12,822 nt of DNA, taken from Candidatus Omnitrophota bacterium (lineage in GTDB: Bacteria; Omnitrophota; Gorgyraeia; Gygaellales; Profunditerraquicolaceae). Position 1 is the stretch's first letter. The number at the start of each line of letters is the position of its first letter. Made by a program: the position numbers and the translations under genes. Under the pieces are notes generated by a model that had not been told where the DNA came from, searched no databases, and saw only the letters and a list, made by a program, of their open reading frames with translations. Where the stretch lies: the NCBI GenBank assembly GCA_023229385.1, contig JALNZI010000030.1:1-12822 (forward strand), written 5' to 3'. This document shows positions 6,380-12,383 of this stretch, one piece after another.

Positions 6380-7181
6380 AGCTCTCCAGTTCATCCAGGC
6401 ATCTTTTTATAATACCAAGGTCTATATGGTTAGTTTCGGCAACAAAACCCGCCAGGAGGGCGCGGTCGCAGGCCATATTAATCAGCCTGGGGGTGCCTGC
6501 GGAAAAACGGCTTATAGCATTAATTGCTTCATCACTGAATTCAATTTTTCCTTTAGAACCGGCTATCTTAAGGCGGTGGCTTATGTAGGTTTTTATTTCA
6601 TCGTCATCAAGCGGGCCGATATGATATTTGACCATTATCCTTTGGCGCAGTTGTCTTAAGTCGTATAAATTGATCCGGTTGTTTAATTCCGGCTGGCCGA
6701 CTAAGATTACCTGCAAGAGTTTATCTTTTTCGGTTTCTAAATTTGAAAGCAGGCGGATTTGCTCAAGCAAGTTTGGATTTAGGTTCTGCGCTTCATCAAC
6801 AATAAGCACCAGGTTGTTTCCTGCTCTTGATTCGCGCAGCAGGAAATTATTTAATTCCCAGACCATATCCAGTTTAGTGTTGGTTTTGGAGGAAATACCG
6901 AAGTCTTTAAGAATCGATTCCAAAAGCTGACTTTCTGAGAAATCGGGATTTAAAATAAAAGCCGTTTTAATATTTTTGCCTATATGGTTTAAGAAGAAAC
7001 GGCAGATGGTTGTCTTGCCGGTGCCAATTTCGCCGGTCAGGAGGATTATCCCTTTTCTTTGGGAGACTCCGTAAATCAGGTGGGACATCGCTTCTTTATG
7101 CCCTTTACTGGAAAAGAAGAAGGCAGGGTCGCTGGTAACGTTAAAAGGCCTTTCTTTTAATCCGTAGAATTGGCAGTACAT
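6366..7181 (-). CDS. ExeA-type AAA ATPase (GspA-like)
   Basis: This 271-residue ATPase opens MYCQFYGLKERPFNVTSDP and continues FFFSSKGHKEAMSHLIYG, the standard start of the ExeA/GspA family. It shows Walker A GEIGTGKT (50-57), Walker B LVLIVDEAQN (124-133), sensor-1 VGQPEL (161-166), an Arg-rich RQLRQRI (176-182), and sensor-2-like GTPRLIN (229-235). Full-length ExeA has a membrane helix and a C-terminal peptidoglycan-binding domain; this protein ends right after the ATPase domain, so it is a short, apparently soluble form. The family energises assembly of secretins or related envelope complexes. The start is supported by GAGGTG about six bases upstream. The downstream GspB-like protein could supply the membrane anchor. 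Confidence 0.88.
   Translation of the reverse strand: MYCQFYGLKERPFNVTSDPAFFFSSKGHKEAMSHLIYGVSQRKGIILLTGEIGTGKTTICRFFLNHIGKNIKTAFILNPDFSESQLLESILKDFGISSKTNTKLDMVWELNNFLLRESRAGNNLVLIVDEAQNLNPNLLEQIRLLSNLETEKDKLLQVILVGQPELNNRINLYDLRQLRQRIMVKYHIGPLDDDEIKTYISHRLKIAGSKGKIEFSDEAINAISRFSAGTPRLINMACDRALLAGFVAETNHIDLGIIKRCLDELESYEHN
6382..6387 (-). promoter_or_regulatory. Ribosome binding site deciding the GspB-like start
   Basis: On the minus strand GGAGAG is followed by CT and one more base before the ATG at 6379. It lies inside the end of the ExeA gene and favours 6379 over the ATG at 6394. Confidence 0.5.
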
Positions 7182-7198
7182 TGTTTCACCTCTGGGCT

Positions 7199-7226
7199 AT
7201 TATATCAGGAAAGCAAAGTTTGTAAA
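7199..7226 (-). promoter_or_regulatory. Promoter of the ExeA/GspB unit
   Basis: Read on the minus strand, TTTACA (7226-7221) is followed after 16 bp by TATAAT (7204-7199), preceded by TGA to form an extended -10 (TGATATAAT). Transcription would start near 7192, just before the ribosome binding site, giving a leader of about 11 bases. Confidence 0.75.
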
Positions 7227-7229
7227 GTA

Positions 7230-7258
7230 TTGACATCTTTACGAATATGTGATATATT
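7230..7258 (+). promoter_or_regulatory. Promoter of the PilZ/radical SAM operon
   Basis: A perfect TTGACA (7230-7235), 17 bp spacing, and TATATT (7253-7258) preceded by TGA (an extended -10). The predicted start point is about 7265, leaving a 48-base leader before the PilZ start at 7313. Its -35 box is three base pairs from the -35 box of the divergent promoter. Confidence 0.8.
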
Positions 7259-7264
7259 TTCAGC

Positions 7265-7312
7265 TTGAGAGGTAAGAAAATAGCCACGCTGCCTCGAAAA
7301 TAAAAGGCACTA
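7265..7312 (+). promoter_or_regulatory. 5' leader of the PilZ operon with alternative pairings
   Basis: TGCCT (7290-7294) can pair with AGGCA (7305-7309), burying the only Shine-Dalgarno-like bases (AAAAGG, 7302-7307). Alternatively CCTC (7292-7295) can pair with GAGG (7269-7272), leaving that site open. The two pairings exclude each other. It matches no riboswitch class I know, and the stems are short, so regulation is only a possibility. Confidence 0.3.
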
Positions 7313-7657
7313 ATGGCAATTTTAGCAAAAGCAAAAGAAAATCGAATTTTCCCCCGGGTAGGTTTTTATTCGCAAATACGTTATCAGGTCAGAGGCAAGC
7401 AGGATTTTGATAATGTTCTTGGCAATGATATCAGCTGCGGCGGTCTGAAGTTTACCAGCGAAAAATTCATTCCGGTTTCTACCCTGCTAATGCTGGAAAT
7501 TAATGTTTTAAACCGTGTGCTCAGGCCTTTTGGCAAGGTAGCCTGGTCGATGCCTCTGGCGCATTCCGATCGTAACCAAACGGGCGTGGAATTTGTTGAT
7601 TTTGATAAACTGGAAAAGAATTATCTAAAGGATTTTGTGAACCTGCAACTGGAGTAA
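7313..7657 (+). CDS. PilZ-domain protein, probable cyclic di-GMP receptor
   Basis: This is a 114-residue stand-alone PilZ domain. The cyclic di-GMP signature is visible: RxxxR as RIFPR (11-15) and DxSxxG as DISCGG (39-44), followed by LKFTSE. Beta strands continue through LMLEINVL, FGKVAWSMP and TGVEFVDFD, ending with a helix near 100-112, as in minimal PilZ proteins. No membrane or extra domain is present, so it probably passes a cyclic di-GMP signal to a protein partner. It is the first gene of a six-gene run behind a good promoter; the start at 7313 has AAAAGG five bases upstream. The partner is unknown; neighbours offer the divergent ExeA/GspB pair and the genes downstream. Confidence 0.9.
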   Translation: MAILAKAKENRIFPRVGFYSQIRYQVRGKQDFDNVLGNDISCGGLKFTSEKFIPVSTLLMLEINVLNRVLRPFGKVAWSMPLAHSDRNQTGVEFVDFDKLEKNYLKDFVNLQLE

Positions 7658-7686
7658 TCCTTAACCAAAATGAAAGGAAAATTATA

Positions 7687-7884
7687 ATGGCACCTGAAGC
7701 AGTTAAAGAAGCTCAAGCGGAAGCAAAGCCAAAGGCGGAAAAACAAACCAACTGCCTGGCTTGTAATAAATTGATCAAAAAGCTGAAGAAATATTATCGT
7801 GACGGTAAATTCTATTGCAGCAAGAAATGCTGGCGGGCCTTTATCATTAAATCTAAAGCCTCAGCCGCAGAAGAGAAAAAATAA
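7687..7884 (+). CDS. Small Cys4 zinc-finger-like protein
   Basis: This 65-residue basic protein has four cysteines arranged CxxC-x17-CxxxC (C23, C26, C44, C48; CLAC then YCSKKCW). This looks like a small treble-clef or TRASH/MYM-type zinc finger. It is flanked by a charged Ala/Lys/Glu N-terminus (MAPEAVKEAQAEAKPKAEK) and a short SKASAAEEKK tail. I do not recognise a named family. AAAGGA ends eight bases before the ATG, and the stop overlaps the next start by one base (TAATG), so it belongs to the PilZ operon and is co-translated with the second PilZ gene. It may bind nucleic acid or act as a small adaptor; neither is shown. Confidence 0.8.
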   Translation: MAPEAVKEAQAEAKPKAEKQTNCLACNKLIKKLKKYYRDGKFYCSKKCWRAFIIKSKASAAEEKK

Positions 7885-8231
7885 TGAAGACTGTCGGGGA
7901 ACGTCGGGTCCATCCGCGTTTAGAGCATAAACTGCCGTTTAATGTTGCGGTAAACGGATATGATTTCTCCACTACTACCCATAATATAAGTTGTGTGGGC
8001 GCCTATTGTCACCTGAATAAATATATACCGCCCTTTACCAAGATTTCCGTAAAACTAAGTCTTCCTACCAAGGGCAGTCCTCAGAAAAATACCATTGTTG
8101 AGTGCAAGGGAGTGGTGGTCAGGAGCGAAGATGAAAACAGGGGCGGGTTTAATATCGCCATTTTCTTTAATCAAATGCGCGGCGAGCAGCGGAAGAAGAT
8201 ATCTGCGTATATAAGCCAGTTCTTGCCTTAA
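7884..8231 (+). CDS. Second PilZ-domain protein, probable cyclic di-GMP receptor
   Basis: This is a 115-residue stand-alone PilZ domain with RxxxR as RVHPR (8-12) and NxSxxG as NISCVG (34-39); Asn replaces the more common Asp, which is accepted in the family. Strands follow as ISVKLSLP, IVECKGVVVRSED and FNIAIFFNQM, with a C-terminal helix. It differs greatly in sequence from the PilZ protein encoded at 7313, so the pair is not a recent duplication. The ATG shares its A with the stop of the zinc-finger gene, and the next gene starts directly after its TAA. Two PilZ receptors in one operon could give graded or two-target responses to cyclic di-GMP; that is inference. Confidence 0.88.
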   Translation: MKTVGERRVHPRLEHKLPFNVAVNGYDFSTTTHNISCVGAYCHLNKYIPPFTKISVKLSLPTKGSPQKNTIVECKGVVVRSEDENRGGFNIAIFFNQMRGEQRKKISAYISQFLP

Positions 8232-8753
8232 TTGCTATTGGGAAAAGTAAGAAGATATAATCTGCGGGTCAAACTTATCATAGGCTTCATCTATAAGGAT
8301 GAGGCTTTTTTTATTAAATCCAGGGATAGCCTAAAAAGAAAATTCGGCAGGGTCGATTTTGAATCGCCAGCTCTGGATTTTAATTACACTGCTTATTATG
8401 AAAAGGAGATGGGCGCAGGCTTAAAGAGGAGATTTATTAGTTTCAGCAAGCTTGTCCCCATACAGGATCTATACCGGATTAAACTTTATACCAACAGGCT
8501 GGAGTCAAGATTTCTGGATTTCGGGATGCGCCGGGTGAATATTGACCCGGGGTATCTGGATTTAGCAAAACTGGTACTTGCCTCGACTAAAGATTACAGT
8601 CACAGAATATATTTACGTAAAGGTATTTTTGCCGAGATAACCTTAAGTTACCGGAATAATTCATTTACCTCCAATGATTGGACTTATCCGGATTACTGCA
8701 GCAAGGAATACATCGACATTTTTAATAAAATCAGGCAACTTTATATTTCATAA
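8232..8753 (+). CDS. DUF4416 family protein
   Basis: This 173-residue protein of unknown function fits the DUF4416 family: VKLIIGFIYKDE near 13-24, FNYTAYYEKEMG (50-61), LKRRFISF, and the conserved stretch NIDPGYLDLAKLVLASTKDY with SHRIYL after it (103-128), then GIFAEITLSY and the WTYPDY segment (150-155). No signal or membrane segment is visible. The start is uncertain. TTG at 8232 directly follows the previous stop; TTG at 8238 would give MGKVRR, closer to what I recall of family starts; neither has a clear ribosome binding site, so translation is likely coupled. Its stop overlaps the next ATG by one base. Its place before a radical SAM gene suggests a linked role, as yet undefined. Confidence 0.85.
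   Translation: MLLGKVRRYNLRVKLIIGFIYKDEAFFIKSRDSLKRKFGRVDFESPALDFNYTAYYEKEMGAGLKRRFISFSKLVPIQDLYRIKLYTNRLESRFLDFGMRRVNIDPGYLDLAKLVLASTKDYSHRIYLRKGIFAEITLSYRNNSFTSNDWTYPDYCSKEYIDIFNKIRQLYIS
8531..8550. repeat. Short inverted repeat in the DUF4416 gene
   Basis: CCGGGT (8531-8536) and ACCCGG (8545-8550) are exact reverse complements with an 8-base spacer containing the palindrome AATATT. It is coding sequence and probably incidental. Confidence 0.5.
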
Positions 8754-9712
8754 TGCTGGATTATCCTTCATACCTTAAATCAAGTAAAAGCGGTAAATTA
8801 AAGGTGGTTGTTGAGCAGCTCTATGGCAGGCTTAAGTCATGCGATGTCTGTCCCCGTCGTTGTAAAATTAACCGACTTGAGGGTACAATTGGATTTTGTA
8901 AGACTGCCAGATTGCCTAAAGTTTACAGTTTTATGTGCCATCATGGAGAAGAGCCGCCTGTTTCGGGCAAAAAGGGGAGCGGGACGATATTCTTCAGCTA
9001 CTGTAATATGGGTTGTGTTTATTGCCAGAATTATGAATTTAGTCAATTGGGCAAAGGCAGGGAGTATGAGTTTGCGGAGCTGGCGCAGGTAATGCTTAAT
9101 TTACAGGAATCGGGATGCCATAATATTAACCTGGTGACCCCGACGCATGTTTTACCGCAGATACTTAAGGCCTTGGAAATAGCTATCGAGGGAGGGTTAA
9201 ATATACCGTTAGTTTATAATACCAGCGGATATGAATCAGCCAAGACCCTGAAATTGCTTGAGGGGATAGTTGATATATATCTTGCGGATATGCGTTATGC
9301 TGATAGTGCAATTTCGCAGAAATTTTCGCATGTCCCGGATTATCCGGAACGTAACCGGGAGGCGATAAAAGAAATGCAGCGTCAGGTGGGGATAGCGGAA
9401 TTTGATAAAGAAGGATTGATCAGGAGGGGCCTGATCATAAGGCATCTGGTATTACCAAACCAGGTTTCCGGTACGGATAAAATTATGCAGTTTATTGCCA
9501 GGGATATTTCTGAAGATACCTATATTAGTTTAATGAGCCAGTACCTGCCTTATTATCAGGCTTCCGGTTTTCCTGAAATCAGCCGCAGGCTTAAGAATGG
9601 TGAATATGAAGAGGCAAAAAAGATATTGGAAAAATATAACCTGCTCAATGGATGGATCCAGGAGTCCTACGGCTCAGAACGTTTTGCCGGAGTAAATATC
9701 AAGCCCGTTTAA
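8753..9712 (+). CDS. PflA-like radical SAM protein (COG1313 type)
   Basis: This 319-residue radical S-adenosylmethionine enzyme has the cluster motif CNMGCVYC (Cys84, Cys88, Cys91), which binds the [4Fe-4S] centre. An N-terminal Cys group, C30-x2-C33-x3-C37 with C49 (CDVCPRRCKINR, then GTIGFC), is typical of the COG1313 branch annotated as putative pyruvate formate-lyase activating enzyme, and may bind another cluster or zinc. Later motifs include NLVTPTHVLPQIL (125-137), VYNTSGYES and VDIYLADMRY. No glycyl radical enzyme is visible in the window, so activation of pyruvate formate-lyase should not be assumed. The ATG shares one base with the DUF4416 stop. The real substrate is unknown. Confidence 0.92.
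   Translation: MLDYPSYLKSSKSGKLKVVVEQLYGRLKSCDVCPRRCKINRLEGTIGFCKTARLPKVYSFMCHHGEEPPVSGKKGSGTIFFSYCNMGCVYCQNYEFSQLGKGREYEFAELAQVMLNLQESGCHNINLVTPTHVLPQILKALEIAIEGGLNIPLVYNTSGYESAKTLKLLEGIVDIYLADMRYADSAISQKFSHVPDYPERNREAIKEMQRQVGIAEFDKEGLIRRGLIIRHLVLPNQVSGTDKIMQFIARDISEDTYISLMSQYLPYYQASGFPEISRRLKNGEYEEAKKILEKYNLLNGWIQESYGSERFAGVNIKPV
9417..9437. repeat. 8-bp inverted repeat inside the radical SAM gene
   Basis: TGATCAGG (9417-9424) and CCTGATCA (9430-9437) are exact reverse complements with a 5-base loop. No T-tract follows. It may form an mRNA hairpin but is more likely a chance effect of the codons. Confidence 0.55.
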
Positions 9713-9714
9713 AT

Positions 9715-10182
9715 ATGGACAGAGACCCGTTTTTTAAAAAAGCGATTAACTTTATTTTTGCCAAGCTGTTTAAGATTAATGATTCTGCGCAGAAGATTGC
9801 CTTGGGGGTTGGTTTAGGCGTATTTTCCGGGTTTATTCCCGGGACCGGGCCGGTTGCCGCATTATTCCTGGCATTTGTTTTTCGCGCCAACCGAGCTGCC
9901 GCTTTGTTAGGGGGTATTCTTACGAATACCTGGCTGAGTATTGTAACTTTTGCCTTGGCGGTGAGAGTCGGCTCCGCAGCGCTTAACCGGCATTGGCAGG
10001 AGGTTTATCAGAAGGCTCAGGGCCTGATCCATGATTTCCATTGGGGCAATTTCTTAAAGTTTTCTTTTTTGGATATTATTTTGCCGGTTATTCTCGGGTA
10101 TCTGATTATTGGTTTATTCCTGGGGCTGGTTAGTTATCTGATAGTTCTTATAATAACTAATAAGGCGTTTCATAAAAGATGA
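9715..10182 (+). CDS. DUF2062 integral membrane protein
   Basis: This 155-residue membrane protein has the DUF2062 signature ALGVGLGVFSGFIPGTGP (29-46), then LFLAFVFRANRAAALLGG (50-67) and ILTNTW. Hydrophobic helices lie at about 28-57, 62-83 and 118-148. The N-terminal 20 residues are amphipathic and basic. The ATG at 9715 is chosen although the frame is open to 9652, because the upstream part would overlap the end of the radical SAM gene by 61 bases. It begins two bases after the radical SAM stop and closes the PilZ operon. DUF2062 proteins are widespread and of unknown biochemical role; some are fused to glycosyltransferases or methyltransferases. No terminator is evident after it. Confidence 0.85.
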   Translation: MDRDPFFKKAINFIFAKLFKINDSAQKIALGVGLGVFSGFIPGTGPVAALFLAFVFRANRAAALLGGILTNTWLSIVTFALAVRVGSAALNRHWQEVYQKAQGLIHDFHWGNFLKFSFLDIILPVILGYLIIGLFLGLVSYLIVLIITNKAFHKR

Positions 10183-10198
10183 GAGATGCTTATTTCAT

Positions 10199-10226
10199 TT
10201 GACATTGCCACCCATGATATTATAAT
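10199..10226 (+). promoter_or_regulatory. Full-consensus sigma70-type promoter of the COG3014/LpoB operon
   Basis: TTGACA (10199-10204) and TATAAT (10221-10226) are both perfect, separated by 16 bp. Transcription would start near 10233. AGGAG at 10244-10248 serves the ATG at 10261, with a rather long 12-base gap. This is the strongest promoter by sequence in the window. Confidence 0.85.
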
Positions 10227-10260
10227 GAATAAACGTATTTGATAGGAGATAAATATAGCT

Positions 10261-11805
10261 ATGTATCTTAAGTTGGTCAAGTTTTCTCTTGCTACCTTTA
10301 TTGCATTTTCGATTATCTTTCCTGTTTTTGCCGAAGAAATAAAAACTCCCAGCCCCCAAAAAATAAAAAATAATCCGCAAGCTATTCCTGTATTTTTTTC
10401 CGATGAGAACGCAATGTTAGCAGAAATGGATTTTTATATCGGTAATAATCAGGAAGCAGAAACAATCTTCCAGGGGTTAAAAGTAAAGAAGGATCATGAT
10501 GTCGCGCTCTGGAGCAATCAATTGGGCTCTTTGTATTTGGCCGAAGGTAAGACCAGGCAAGCGCAAGAGGTTTTTATGGACGCATATCTGGTGATGAATA
10601 ATATCACTGCGTTTAAAGATTTGGAATTGAAGTCTGTTGGATTAATGGGCGCAGAAGCGACTAAGGCGTATAAAGGGGATCCCTACGAAAAAGTATTTAA
10701 TTCTTTCTACCTGGGGATGCTTTTATATTCCGATAATGATTTTGAAAATTCCTTAGCTGCTTTTAAAAACGGGATTTTGTGTGATTCTGATGTTGTGGGT
10801 AATCTTTATAAGAGTGATGTAGCTTTGCTTTATTTAATGGCTTCCCGACTTGAACTTCTTCAAAATGATAAATCTATGTCAGACGATTATTTTAAGCAGG
10901 GAGTAGAAGCTTTTTATCTTTCCTATCCGGATAACCGTCTGCTCGTTTCGCAGGAACAGGCTTTACTAGACGATTTAGCCAAAAAACAAAAAACCCTTAA
11001 CGAAAAAGAATCTCCATATAAGGATGAAGCTGTTGGGCAAGGTTCTGTTTTGCAGCCGCAAGAAAAGAATATTGGAGTAAAGAAAGTAAAGAAGATAACT
11101 GCTCAAGAGGAGAAGAATATTAATGCTTTAAAGGCGGATATTTCTAAGCTGGAAGCCGATATTCAGGTATTAGCAGATAAGATTCAGGAAAATAACCATA
11201 GGATTGCAATAACTAGTTTAAAAGATTTAGTTGATCTAAATAATAATACATTATTATGTATCGAGACCGGCAGGGCCCCATTTAAATACCAGATAGGAAA
11301 CTACGGAGAAAAAGCAGTTTTTACCATAAAACCCTCCCGGGCTACAGTCTTTAATGTTACTGTCGATAATTTTTTTAATATTAAGACAGAAAGTATCCTG
11401 AAGAATAATGACGTTTATTACCAGGCTTCTACCCGGGGAGGCAGAGTTATGGATAGCATATTAAAAGGTAAGGCGGATTTTAAGAAGACGACCGCGGATG
11501 TTTCGGATATTTTTTCTAATGTATCACAAGTATATAATCCTTATGGTGTGTTATCATTATTTAGTTTAGCGGCATCGGCAGTCAGCAACGCAACTAACCC
11601 TTATGCTGATGCGCGGCATTGGAGTCTGCTTCCTGCTGAAATTCAAGTGGTTCCTCTGCATTTAAATCCCGGGAGGCATCAATTACAGATTGAAGCTTGT
11701 GATTCTATGGGGAAAGTTATTGAGAGTTCTAAAGTTGATGTGGAGATTAAAGATGGCCTCAACAATGTTATTTTTAAACGTTTTCTTGAGAAAGCTGTAA
11801 AATGA
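10261..11805 (+). CDS. COG3014-like exported helical-repeat protein
   Basis: This 514-residue protein has a signal peptide (1-24, cleavage after VFA). Next comes an alpha-helical part with TPR-like repeats at about 50-110 and 147-220, including GDPYEKVFNSFYLGMLLYSD (139-158), a stretch I recall from COG3014 proteins. A coiled coil follows (about 281-316), then a C-terminal beta domain whose HWSLLPAEIQVVPLHLNPG motif and GRHQLQIEA are also COG3014 features. COG3014 genes often stand next to an LpoB-like lipoprotein gene, as here. No lipobox is seen, so the mature protein would be soluble in the periplasm. Its function is unknown. A perfect promoter precedes it, and the stop overlaps the next start by four bases (ATGA). 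Confidence 0.8.
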   Translation: MYLKLVKFSLATFIAFSIIFPVFAEEIKTPSPQKIKNNPQAIPVFFSDENAMLAEMDFYIGNNQEAETIFQGLKVKKDHDVALWSNQLGSLYLAEGKTRQAQEVFMDAYLVMNNITAFKDLELKSVGLMGAEATKAYKGDPYEKVFNSFYLGMLLYSDNDFENSLAAFKNGILCDSDVVGNLYKSDVALLYLMASRLELLQNDKSMSDDYFKQGVEAFYLSYPDNRLLVSQEQALLDDLAKKQKTLNEKESPYKDEAVGQGSVLQPQEKNIGVKKVKKITAQEEKNINALKADISKLEADIQVLADKIQENNHRIAITSLKDLVDLNNNTLLCIETGRAPFKYQIGNYGEKAVFTIKPSRATVFNVTVDNFFNIKTESILKNNDVYYQASTRGGRVMDSILKGKADFKKTTADVSDIFSNVSQVYNPYGVLSLFSLAASAVSNATNPYADARHWSLLPAEIQVVPLHLNPGRHQLQIEACDSMGKVIESSKVDVEIKDGLNNVIFKRFLEKAVK

Positions 11806-12371
11806 AAAGAATATTTCTTATCTTGATCTCAGTTTTTTTGCTTTCCGGTTGTGCCGTTGGAGCGAATCCTTATACTTTGAACAAAAATCAAACTACCCTT
11901 GATTTAAGCAATAACCGAGGAGTGGCTTTGTTTACTTTAAAAATCAAGAATCCGGGAGCAAGCCGGATTCTATTGTCATCTTTTACGGTACGTGAAGCTA
12001 ATCAATATAAAGCTTATAATACCTTAGGTTATTTTTCTATACCACTTATGGGAGAAAATTATTCTGCATCGGATGATTTGTATTTTTGTACTGCGGTTAT
12101 GAACAGGGGAATATACCGACTGGATTCATTCAATGGTTTGACTAATTCATTTTTTGCTGTTCCGTATACGCTAAAAGCGGACAAGATCTTTGACGTATAT
12201 CCGAACACGATAAATTATATGGGGCGTATCGAGTTTGGCGATTTAGATACCAAGATAGGCCTTATGCCGTTAAAGGGCATAGAAGATGCCTATGCCCAGG
12301 ATGTAGAAAAATTTAAGGCAATTTTCCCTGTTTTAAAAGACAGAGAAATCGGCAAAGATTCATTCTATTAG
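11802..12371 (+). CDS. Lipoprotein of unknown family in the LpoB operon
   Basis: This 189-residue lipoprotein has a signal sequence MKRIFLILISVFLLSGC with lipobox LSGC, so Cys17 should be lipidated. The mature part looks largely beta-stranded (LFTLKIKNPGASRILLSSF, LYFCTAVMNRGIYRL, YMGRIEFGDLDTKIGL), with a short helical C-terminus (EDAYAQDVEKFKAIF). I do not recognise the family. Similar operons in other bacteria carry a YcfL-type lipoprotein in this position, but I see no convincing YcfL match. Translation is coupled to the previous gene by an ATGA overlap. No Lol-avoidance Asp follows the Cys (residues 18-19 are Ala, Val), so outer-membrane sorting is expected by the enterobacterial rule, if it applies here. 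Confidence 0.78.
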   Translation: MKRIFLILISVFLLSGCAVGANPYTLNKNQTTLDLSNNRGVALFTLKIKNPGASRILLSSFTVREANQYKAYNTLGYFSIPLMGENYSASDDLYFCTAVMNRGIYRLDSFNGLTNSFFAVPYTLKADKIFDVYPNTINYMGRIEFGDLDTKIGLMPLKGIEDAYAQDVEKFKAIFPVLKDREIGKDSFY

Positions 12372-12378
12372 AAAGGAG
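12372..12378 (+). promoter_or_regulatory. Strong ribosome binding site of the LpoB-like gene
   Basis: AAAGGAG ends five bases before the ATG at 12384, in the 12-base gap after the preceding stop. It fixes the start of the LpoB-like gene and suggests efficient translation. Confidence 0.75.
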
Positions 12379-12383
12379 TGGTA

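Noticed and set aside
6372..6930. Plus-strand open frames across the ExeA gene
   Set aside because: The minus-strand frame carries Walker A, Walker B and sensor motifs; the plus-strand products resemble nothing and are antisense shadows.
7265..7313. Resemblance of the PilZ leader to a preQ1-I riboswitch (GAGG stem, A-rich tail, CACTAA before the start)
   Set aside because: The loop is far too long, the conserved loop bases are absent, and the downstream genes have no link to queuosine. It also lacks the conserved blocks of cyclic di-GMP-I (GEMM) aptamers.
7683..7688. TATAAT overlapping the ATG of the Cys4 protein gene, as a promoter
   Set aside because: It covers the start codon itself, has no -35 partner, and the gene has a normal ribosome binding site and lies inside an operon. 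It shows that TATAAT near a start can be chance in AT-rich DNA.
8837..9445. Open frames on other frames within the radical SAM gene
   Set aside because: The radical SAM frame holds the full CxxxCxxC motif and family features; the others have no motif and no initiation signal.
9652..9714. Longer DUF2062 protein starting at 9652
   Set aside because: It would overlap the radical SAM gene by 61 bases and adds a sequence unlike the family; ATG at 9715 fits the gene end and the DUF2062 start.
10195..10380. Minus-strand frame over the COG3014 promoter and signal peptide
   Set aside because: It is antisense to a consensus promoter and a clear signal peptide, with no domain of its own.
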